64,000 nucleotides of DNA, taken from assembly GCF_039539345.1 (NCBI RefSeq), contig NZ_BAABCY010000063.1, forward strand, positions 1 to 64,000. Direction: 5' to 3'. Within the stretch, counting starts at the first letter, position 1, and the number at the start of each line of letters is the position of its first letter. This DNA comes from Snuella lapsa (GTDB lineage Bacteria; Bacteroidota; Bacteroidia; Flavobacteriales; Flavobacteriaceae). Under the pieces are notes generated by a model. The model had not been told where the DNA came from. It saw only the letters and a program-made list of their open reading frames with translations, and ran no database searches. Position numbers and translations under genes: made by a program. Below are positions 9,750 through 18,100 of this stretch, one piece after another.

Positions 9750-10376
9750 ATGGACATTCAAAAAGTTTTTGAAAACAATAAAACGTGGATTCAGGATAAA
9801 TTAGCGGAAAGTGAACATTATTTTGAAGAATTGGGAAAAGGGCAAAATCCTGATTTATTGTACATAGGATGCTCTGACAGCCGTGTTACCGCCGAAGACC
9901 TTATGGGTGCTCAACCGGGCGAAGTTTTTGTACATCGTAATATTGCTAATATGGTAATAAGCATAGATCTTAATGTAATGTCGGTAGTTAACTATGCAGT
10001 AGATCATTTAAAAGTAAACCATATTGTTGTTTGTGGACATTATGCCTGTGGCGGAGTAAAAGCAGCCATGCAATCGGCAGATTTAGGAATCTTAAATCCT
10101 TGGCTACGCAATATTAGAGATGTATACCGTATTCATAAAGAAGAATTGAATGCAATTACCGATGAGGACAAGAAATACAACCGTCTGGTAGAACTTAACG
10201 TAAAAGAACAGTGTGTTAACTTAATAAAAACGGCAGCCGTGCAACGTGCTTATCGCGATCGGGGCTTAAAAGTTCATGGCTGGGTATTCGATGTACACAC
10301 TGGAAAACTTATAGATTTAAAAATTGACTTTATAAAATACTTAAAAGACATTATGGAAATTTACCATTTGGATTAG
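9750..10376 (+). CDS. can: Beta-class carbonic anhydrase
   Basis: 208-aa cytoplasmic zinc enzyme interconverting CO2 and bicarbonate. The zinc ligands Cys41, His97 and Cys100 are visible in IGCSDSRV and GHYACGG, and the Asp43-Arg45 catalytic dyad is intact. Length matches beta-carbonic anhydrases. It follows batE by 95 bases and may have its own promoter. It likely supplies bicarbonate for carboxylations and pH balance, and lies not far from nhaA. Confidence 0.95.
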   Translation: MDIQKVFENNKTWIQDKLAESEHYFEELGKGQNPDLLYIGCSDSRVTAEDLMGAQPGEVFVHRNIANMVISIDLNVMSVVNYAVDHLKVNHIVVCGHYACGGVKAAMQSADLGILNPWLRNIRDVYRIHKEELNAITDEDKKYNRLVELNVKEQCVNLIKTAAVQRAYRDRGLKVHGWVFDVHTGKLIDLKIDFIKYLKDIMEIYHLD

Positions 10377-10443
10377 TAAATACCATTTACACCTAAAAAC
10401 CACCCAATATAGTTCCTTTCTTGTACTATACTTTTGTTTTTCT

Positions 10444-10476
10444 GGATCAAGTTTCTCTATAGATCAAACTTGATCC
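10444..10476 (-). repeat. Inverted repeat spanning the aldehyde dehydrogenase stop codon
   Basis: GGATCAAGTTT (10444-10454) and AAACTTGATCC (10466-10476) form a perfect 11-bp stem with an 11-nt loop that contains the stop codon at 10457-10459. No T-run follows on the minus strand, so it is not a standard intrinsic terminator; it may stabilise the 3' end of the mRNA. Confidence 0.4.
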
Positions 10477-12010
10477 CCTGAGCCAATGGCAATTCGGTTG
10501 TATAATTAATAGTATTTGTTTGGCGTCTCATATATACTTTCCAGGCATCTGATCCAGATTCCCTTCCGCCTCCAGTTTCTTTTTCACCACCAAAAGCTCC
10601 TCCTATTTCGGCTCCAGAAGTCCCAATATTTACATTTGCTATTCCACAATCGGAGCCTACAGCTGACAAAAACTGCTCAGCTTCTCTTAAATTGTTGGTC
10701 ATTATTGCGGAACTCAGCCCTTGGACAACTTCATTTTGAATAGCGATAGCATTTTCAACATCTCCAGAATATTTTAGTAAGTATAGTACTGGAGCAAACG
10801 TTTCATGCTGCACAATGGTATAATCGGGTTGTGCCTCGGCTATAGCCGGCTTTACATAGCATCCACTTTCATAACCTTTCCCCGAAAGCACACCGCCCTC
10901 AACAATAATGTTCCCACCCTCATCAGTCACTTTTTCTAAAGCACTTTTATACATCTCTACTGCATCTTTATCAATTAACGGACCTACATGATTGTTTTCA
11001 TCCAATGGATTACCAATACGTAATTGCCCATAAGCTTCTACTAGGGCTTTCTTTACCTGTTCGTAAATGCTTTCGTGAATAATTAAACGGCGCGTTGATG
11101 TACAACGCTGTCCTGCAGTCCCAACAGCACCAAAAACAGCACCTATAACTGTCATTTTTATATCGGCATCGGGTGTTACAATAATGGCATTATTGCCACC
11201 CAATTCTAGCAACGATTTTCCTAAACGCGCCGCTACTTCCTGTGCAACTATTTTACCCATTCTAGTAGAACCTGTTGCTGAAATTAAAGGAATACGTTTA
11301 TCCTTGGTCATAAACTCACCAACTTTATAATCGCCATTAATTAAACATGAAATACCTTCTGGCAAGTTGTTTTCGGCCAACACTTCAGCAATTATATTTT
11401 GACAAGCAATACCGCATAGAGGTGTTTTTTCACTTGGCTTCCATACGCAAACATCCCCACAAACCCAAGCCAAAGCAGTATTCCAAGCCCAAACAGCAAC
11501 TGGAAAATTAAAAGCAGAAATAATCCCAACAATTCCTAATGGATGGTATTGTTCGTACATACGGTGCCCAGGACGCTCGGAATGCATTGTCAAACCATGT
11601 AACTGTCTTGACAATCCAACAGCAAAATCACAGATATCAATCATTTCTTGAACCTCTCCCAATCCTTCTTGATAACTTTTTCCCATTTCATAAGACACCA
11701 ATATTCCCAATGACTCCTTCTTTTCTCTTAGTCTTTCTCCAAACTGGCGCACAATCTCTCCGCGCTGTGGAGCTGGCATCATTTTCCACGTTTTAAAAGC
11801 TGTGATAGCAGAATCCATCACTTTCTCATAATCAGATTGGGTCGTTGTCTTTACCTGACCAATTAGCAAACCATCTACAGGCGAATAACTTTCTATAACC
11901 ACTCCACTAGAAAAGCTATGGGTTCCCGTAGAGGTACCTTCATTTATATGTGCAACACCTAGTGTTTTAAGTGCTTTATCTATACCTATATCTGTAGCAA
12001 CTGCTTTCAT
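10457..12010 (-). CDS. Aldehyde dehydrogenase, ALDH7 (aminoadipate semialdehyde) type
   Basis: 517-aa NAD(P)-dependent aldehyde dehydrogenase. Motifs: ISAFNFPVAVWAWN, cofactor motif GSTRMG, general-base segment LELGGNNA and catalytic Cys303 in GQRCTSTRR. Sequence character (GERLREKKESLGILVSYEMGKS, the C-terminal KVYMRRQTNTINY) resembles ALDH7A1 / piperideine-6-carboxylate dehydrogenase, which oxidises alpha-aminoadipate semialdehyde in lysine catabolism. Neighbours do not confirm the substrate: nhaA lies upstream on the same strand with a 93-base gap. A TATATTCG -7-like box on the minus strand (12047-12054) suggests its own promoter. Confidence 0.88.
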   Translation of the reverse strand: MKAVATDIGIDKALKTLGVAHINEGTSTGTHSFSSGVVIESYSPVDGLLIGQVKTTTQSDYEKVMDSAITAFKTWKMMPAPQRGEIVRQFGERLREKKESLGILVSYEMGKSYQEGLGEVQEMIDICDFAVGLSRQLHGLTMHSERPGHRMYEQYHPLGIVGIISAFNFPVAVWAWNTALAWVCGDVCVWKPSEKTPLCGIACQNIIAEVLAENNLPEGISCLINGDYKVGEFMTKDKRIPLISATGSTRMGKIVAQEVAARLGKSLLELGGNNAIIVTPDADIKMTVIGAVFGAVGTAGQRCTSTRRLIIHESIYEQVKKALVEAYGQLRIGNPLDENNHVGPLIDKDAVEMYKSALEKVTDEGGNIIVEGGVLSGKGYESGCYVKPAIAEAQPDYTIVQHETFAPVLYLLKYSGDVENAIAIQNEVVQGLSSAIMTNNLREAEQFLSAVGSDCGIANVNIGTSGAEIGGAFGGEKETGGGRESGSDAWKVYMRRQTNTINYTTELPLAQGIKFDL

Positions 12011-12103
12011 GAATTATCAATTTATTATTTATCGTGAGTTTATTTGCGAATATAACAATAATAAGCTTTTATATTAACAAAAACCTACTAATCTTATATA
12101 CGA

Positions 12104-13423
12104 CTAGCTAACAGTAATGGACTTCTTTTTACTTATTAAAATACGTAAAATAACATATCCTAAAATACCGGAAACAAAGGATCCCAGTATAACCCCTATT
12201 TTTGCAGAACTCAATAAAACAGGATCCAAAAAGGCAAGATTTGCAATAAATAACGACATGGTAAATCCAAGTCCACCAAGAAAAGCGACACCAATTATAT
12301 ACTTAAAGTTAACGCCTTTGGGCAAGTAGGCTATTTTTAGTTTTACGGCTAACCAAGAAGCTAATGTAATCCCTATAAACTTACCTCCAATTAATGCAAT
12401 AGCAATAGGTAACACCAATCCAAAATCAACTACTGTACTACTCGTTAGGGTTACTCCTGCATTTGCAAAAGCGAAAACCGGCATAATAAAGAATACAATC
12501 CAGGGGCGTAAATCATGTTCTATTTTTTGCAAAGGTGAATTGATTTTTTCTGAGGCAATTCTTATGTCTACAGCTGCATGTACTTGTTCTATTTTTAATA
12601 TCTGATGTGAGCGTACATGTTCCTTCTCTTTTACAAAACTTTGCAACGATGCTTTAATGTTTTCAAAAAACATATCCAGAGTGGTTCTTCTTGTCGCGGG
12701 AATAGTTAATGCCAATAGTACGCCTGCAATTGTAGGATGGATTCCCGATTTTAAAAACAGTATCCATACTACCACACTAAGTGGAAAAAATATAAACTTT
12801 GAAAAGTATTTTTTAAGTCCCAAAAACACCATGAAAGCGAGGATAATACCTGCATACAAAACCAATGTTAATTGTATATCTGTAGCATAAAAAACAGCTA
12901 TAACTATAACTGCTGCCAAATCGTCTACAATTGCAAATGCTGTTAAAAACACCTTTAACCCTATGGGTACTTTTTTTCCAAACAATTGTAAAATACCAAG
13001 GGAAAAGGCAATATCGGTTGCCATAGGAACTCCCCACCCCCGAACTAAATCTGGATTAGAAATTGAATTAATGTAAATAATAATTGGCACTAAAACACCT
13101 CCTAATGCAGCAATAACGGGTAAAGATGCTTTTCGAATAGATGAGAGTTCACCGTCTAATATTTCACGTTTAATTTCCAATCCAACATGAAAAAAGAAAA
13201 TGGCCATTAAACCATCATTTATCCAAAGGTAAAAGGGTTCTGTTAACTCAAAACCTTTCTCTACAAAACCAAAAGTAACCTCACTTTTTAAAAGATCGTG
13301 GTATAAATAACCCCACGGTGAATTAGCTGCGATTAAAGCCATTACAGTAGCGAACAACAACAAAAAGCTACCAGAGTTGGAAGTATTTATTATGCGATCA
13401 ACAGGTTTTAAGAATGTATTCAT
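12104..13423 (-). CDS. nhaA: Na+/H+ antiporter NhaA
   Basis: 439-aa integral membrane antiporter exchanging cytoplasmic Na+ for external H+. The paired aspartates of the ion site are Asp167-Asp168 (FAIVDDLAAV), and the TDIAFSLGIL segment near residue 136 matches the unwound helix IV. Eleven or so hydrophobic helices are apparent. A soluble insert near residues 255-300 (SFVKEKEHVRSHQILKIE) is common in Bacteroidota NhaA. Fits a marine or saline lifestyle. It is divergent from the isoaspartyl peptidase across a 592-base gap. Confidence 0.96.
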   Translation of the reverse strand: MNTFLKPVDRIINTSNSGSFLLLFATVMALIAANSPWGYLYHDLLKSEVTFGFVEKGFELTEPFYLWINDGLMAIFFFHVGLEIKREILDGELSSIRKASLPVIAALGGVLVPIIIYINSISNPDLVRGWGVPMATDIAFSLGILQLFGKKVPIGLKVFLTAFAIVDDLAAVIVIAVFYATDIQLTLVLYAGIILAFMVFLGLKKYFSKFIFFPLSVVVWILFLKSGIHPTIAGVLLALTIPATRRTTLDMFFENIKASLQSFVKEKEHVRSHQILKIEQVHAAVDIRIASEKINSPLQKIEHDLRPWIVFFIMPVFAFANAGVTLTSSTVVDFGLVLPIAIALIGGKFIGITLASWLAVKLKIAYLPKGVNFKYIIGVAFLGGLGFTMSLFIANLAFLDPVLLSSAKIGVILGSFVSGILGYVILRILISKKKSITVS

Positions 13424-14015
13424 TAAACTATTCCATTTCGATTTTCAATATACGCAGAGCTTTAGAAGCATAATATGATGTTTATCATATTTATCCATTT
13501 ACCAATTGAAATCCCTTAATTTATAGCAGCCAAGGTCATAGAAACCACAGTTTGTTTCATTGCTGTACAAACCATAAATATTAAGCAATGTGATTAGTCT
13601 TTCTATATTGAGAAAACAGATAACCTCTCAAGTGAAACAATATACTTGCAAGACTCTGCAATAGCAACTCTTTTTAGTTAAAATTTACTAATGAAATCAT
13701 CTTTAGTTCACTACAAAACTGTTAACTTTATTTCTTTAACTAAACCTATGGTTACAAGTCCATAGGTATTAATGTAGATTAAAAATTTATTTTGCTATGA
13801 ACACACGAATATTTTTTGACGCTATCGTTCGTGAATTTGTGGTATATAAAGGTTTTTAGAAACGGAAAGTCTTGTACTAAATACATAGTCTCAACTAACG
13901 ATTAAAACCAATGAACTGCTTATGAAATGAGCCATAATAACTGAATGGTAATACTCACTGAAATGTTTAGTGGCGAATTACATCTGACCTTTGAAAAACA
14001 ATAAACTTTAAACAG
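13424..14015. other. Gene-free divergent intergenic region
   Basis: 592 bases between divergent nhaA and the isoaspartyl peptidase. No ORF of note. A hairpin ACCTATGG / CCATAGGT (13744-13751 and 13760-13767) and a second weak one CACGAA / TTCGTG (about 13803-13832) are visible. The tract TTCGTGAATTTGTGG (about 13827-13841) is reminiscent of dispersed Bacteroidota intergenic repeats. No full TTTG/TAnnTTTG promoter was found. Confidence 0.5.
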
Positions 14016-15071
14016 GTGAAAAAATCTATATATCTACTTGCCTTGGTTTTCACTTTTACATCCTGTAAAAAAGAAAACAATTCTACAACTTCCAATATAT
14101 TAAACAAACAGCAAAACAATAAGTTTGGAATAGTTATTCATGGAGGCGCTGGAACTATTCTAAAAGAAAACTTGAGTTCTGAAAAGGAACTTGAATACAA
14201 AGAAAAACTTGAAGAGGCTATTCGCACAGGTTATACCATTTTAAAAAATGGCGGCAGTAGTATTGATGCTGTTACTAAAACCATTAATATTTTAGAGGAT
14301 TCGCCATTGTTTAACGCAGGAAAAGGAGCTGTATTCACCAATTCGGGAACCAATGAACACGATGCTTCTATAATGGATGGAAACACATTAAATGCAGGTG
14401 CTTCGGCAGGAACGACAACTGTTAAAAACCCTATTAACCTAGCTCGATCTGTTATGGATAAATCTCCTCATGTGATGCTGTCTGGTAAAGGAGCAGAGAT
14501 CTTCGCTAAAGAACAAGGTCTTGAAATTGTTGACCCAAGTTATTTTTACACAAAAAAACGCTTCGAATCACTCCAAAACATAAAAGGAACACAAAACACA
14601 GAGCTTGACCATAATAACAAAACAGCTTTTTACGATACTGCCATCAAGGATTCAAAATTTGGTACTGTTGGCTGTGTAGCTCTAGACCAGAATGGCAATT
14701 TAGCTGCTGGAACTTCTACAGGGGGTATGACCAACAAACGTTGGGGACGTATTGGTGATTCTCCAATTATTGGAGCAGGCACCTATGCTAATAATAACAC
14801 CTGTGCGGTTTCCAGTACTGGGTGGGGCGAATATTTTATTCGTGCTGTAGTAGCTCATGACATATCTGCTCTTATGGAATACAAAGGCTTATCCTTAAAA
14901 GAAGCTGCGAAAGAAGTCATTCAAAAAAAAATACCCAAACTCGGGGGCAACGGAGGCATTATAGCCATCGATAAAAATGGCAATATGGTTATGGAATTTA
15001 ATACAGCAGGTATGTTTCGAGCAACCATAAATGACCGTGCTGAACTATACATTGCTATGTACAAAAAATAA
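14016..15071 (+). CDS. Isoaspartyl peptidase / L-asparaginase (Ntn hydrolase, lipoprotein)
   Basis: 351-aa N-terminal-nucleophile hydrolase of the plant-type asparaginase family, which cleaves isoaspartyl dipeptides and asparagine after autocleavage. The nucleophile is Thr217 in GTVGCVALD, and the glycine-rich site GTSTGGMTNKRWGRIGDSP follows. It starts with GTG at 14016, giving a lipoprotein signal with lipobox FTSC (Cys17), so it is probably periplasmic or outer-membrane tethered. It stands alone between a long gap and the alpha-2-macroglobulin gene. Substrate in vivo is inferred from the family. Confidence 0.93.
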   Translation: MKKSIYLLALVFTFTSCKKENNSTTSNILNKQQNNKFGIVIHGGAGTILKENLSSEKELEYKEKLEEAIRTGYTILKNGGSSIDAVTKTINILEDSPLFNAGKGAVFTNSGTNEHDASIMDGNTLNAGASAGTTTVKNPINLARSVMDKSPHVMLSGKGAEIFAKEQGLEIVDPSYFYTKKRFESLQNIKGTQNTELDHNNKTAFYDTAIKDSKFGTVGCVALDQNGNLAAGTSTGGMTNKRWGRIGDSPIIGAGTYANNNTCAVSSTGWGEYFIRAVVAHDISALMEYKGLSLKEAAKEVIQKKIPKLGGNGGIIAIDKNGNMVMEFNTAGMFRATINDRAELYIAMYKK

Positions 15072-15185
15072 TTAAGAAGAATTTAACAATAACCCATAAT
15101 CTAAACCTGAAAAATCAAGCGTATGTATTTAATAAGACTATACTTACAGTAGTAAATTCATACGTTCAACTTATCCCTTATTACT

Positions 15186-18100
15186 ATGCGAATCCATAAT
15201 TTTACAGCCATTGTTCTTCTACTAGCTTTAGGCTTCTCATGCAAAAAGAAACCATCAGAAACAGATAATATTTTCAAATTTAGGGATTATATTAGTTACA
15301 CTACTTCTGGATTGACTTCTGTAACGCAACCCATTCAAATTAATCTGTCTCTTCCAATCGAAAACTGGGGAGCAGGAGACGAAATCACTAAAGAGATTAT
15401 AACTGTTTCGCCTTATGTTCAAGGCAAATTAACCATTGTTAACAAACACGTGCTTACATTCACTCCCGATGCTTCTTTAGAACCTTCTACAGAATATACT
15501 GTAACTGTAAAATTAAGTAAGCTCTACAAAAAAATACCCGATGCTTTTAAGAACTATACCTTTCAGTTTAAAACCATTACTCCAAACTTCAATATAACAA
15601 CTACTAGTTTACAGTCTTATAACAAAACTTGGCAGTATTTAGAAGCTTCAATCCATTCTGCGGATATCATTCCCTTGGAAAAAGCTAAACAGCTTGTAAC
15701 TGCATTTCAAAAAGAAAAGAAACTGCCTCTGGTCTTTAATGAAACCAACAAACAAGCGAAGGTTTTTAATTTTAAAGTGGATAGTATCCATCGTAAGGTA
15801 GAGGACGGTGAAATAGTAATAAAATGGAACGGAAAATCCATTAACGCAGATAATGTTGGTGAAAATAAATTAAACATTCCGGGTATCAATAATTTCACTG
15901 TAGTTGGTATTGATATTATTCAATCTCCTGAGCAGCATTTATCAATTAACTTTTCTGATCCATTAAAAAAACAACAAAACTTTGATGGGTTGGTAACCAT
16001 TGAAGGTGTTAAGAATCCTAAGCATATTGTTAAGGGCAATGTGCTTAAAGTTTACCCCGACTCTAAGTTGTCTGGCAACATTCAAGTTGATATATTGCAA
16101 GGCATAACTAATACGGATGACTTTAAGCTCAAAACACCTTTTTCTGAGACCTTAACTTTTGAAACATTGAAACCGCAAGTCCGATTGATAAGTAATGGTA
16201 CCTTTTTACCAAACTCAAAAGACCTAAAATTTAATTTTGAGGCGGTAAACCTTAAAGCTGTAGATGTTAGGGTCATCAAAATTTTTGAAAACAACATACT
16301 TCAATTTTTGCAAGATGAACATTTAAGCAGTAATAATGGATACGCTATTAAAAAAGTAGGGCGTCGTATAGCAAAGCAAACCATTCAATTACAAACACCT
16401 GCTGATAACACAGAAAAATGGAAAGCTTATAGCATTGATTTGTCCAAATTCTTTAAGGCCGATCCTGGTGCCATGTACCGCATTGAATTAAGCTTTAACA
16501 AAAGTTATTCGCTTTACGATTGCGAAACAAATCCATCGGCTTCCAGTACTGAGGATGATGACGAAATTTCTGAAACAGACATTGAGGATGACGACTTAAG
16601 AGAGGAAGCCTATTGGGACAACATTACATACCGATATAAAAACTACACATACAACTGGAGGGAACGTGAGAATCCGTGCCATGATGCCTATTATCACAGC
16701 GATAGGATCGTCTCCCAAAACATTATTGCTTCTAACTTGGGCGTTATAGCAAAACGAAGCGCCAACAACTCCTATTATTTTGCCGTAACTAATGTATTAT
16801 CTACCAACCCTGAGCCCAACGCTACTATTAGGCTTTACAATTTTCAACAACAAGAAATTGAAAAAACCGTAACGGATGAAGAAGGGCTTGCAATCATTGA
16901 TGCCCAAAAGCACGCTTCGTTTGCTGTTGTATCCAAAGGCAATCAGACTGCTTATATAAAACTAGCAGACGGCAATTCTCTATCTCTTAGCAAGTTTGAT
17001 GTATCTGGCAACAAGCTACAACGAGGTTTAAAAGGCTATATTTATGGTGAACGTGGTGTTTGGCGTCCTGGAGACTCATTGCACCTAACTTTTATTTTAA
17101 ATGACCAAGCCAATAAGCTCCCTAACGGGCATCCTGTTAAAATGGAAGTTACTGATCCTAACGGAAAACTAATCTACAAAAATACAACACCTAACAACCT
17201 TGATAACTTCTATAAATTTATTGTTCCCACTTCTACTGAAGACAAAACAGGAAATTATAATGCAAAGGTGTCTGTTGGCGGTGCCACATTTAGTAAAAAC
17301 TTAAAAATAGAAACGGTTAAGCCCAACCGCTTAAAGATTAAAGTTGATTTTGATGATGTAATACTTACAAACCAGAAACCTTTAAAAGGTTCTTTGGATG
17401 TTAAATGGCTGCACGGCTCTCCAGGTAAAAATTTAAAAGCGGAGGTTAAAGCTAAGTTTAGTATTTCAAGTAATAACTTCAAGAGTTATAAAAATTACAC
17501 CTTTACAGATCCTACACGACAATTTAGCTCCGAAGACATCACTGTTTTTGAAGGCACCGTGAATAGTAATGGCCTTGCAGAAATAAACAGTAGCTTAAAA
17601 GTAGGCAAAAATGCTCCTGGCATGCTTAACGTGCATTTTTTAGTAAGAGCCTTTGAAAATGGTGGAGATTTCTCGATGGATGCATTTACCAAACAATATG
17701 CACCATACGAATCGTTTGTTGGTTTACGGTCACCTAAAGGCAGTGTACACGGTTCGCTTTCTACAGACAAAAGCCAAACTTTCGACATAGTAGTCGTTGA
17801 TGCCTATGGAAACCCTATAAAACGTAACAATCTGGAAGTAAAAGTCTATAAAATTGAATGGCGTTGGTGGTGGAACGCTTCTTATGATAACTTATCGAGT
17901 TATGTATCCAGCACATACCACAAACCGTATTTAGACTCTAAAGTAAATACCGATGCTAACGGAAAAGGGCATTTTACATTAAAGATTCCAGATAATGAAC
18001 GAGGCCGTTACCTTATTAGAATTACTGACCCTGTTAGCGGACATTCGACCGGACAAACTGCTTACTTTTACAAAAACTGGTATACTCCGCCAGGAGATAA

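Noticed and set aside
13803..13841. Possible CRISPR or mobile element remnant in the nhaA gap
   Set aside because: Only one short imperfect hairpin is present, with no repeated units or coding trace.
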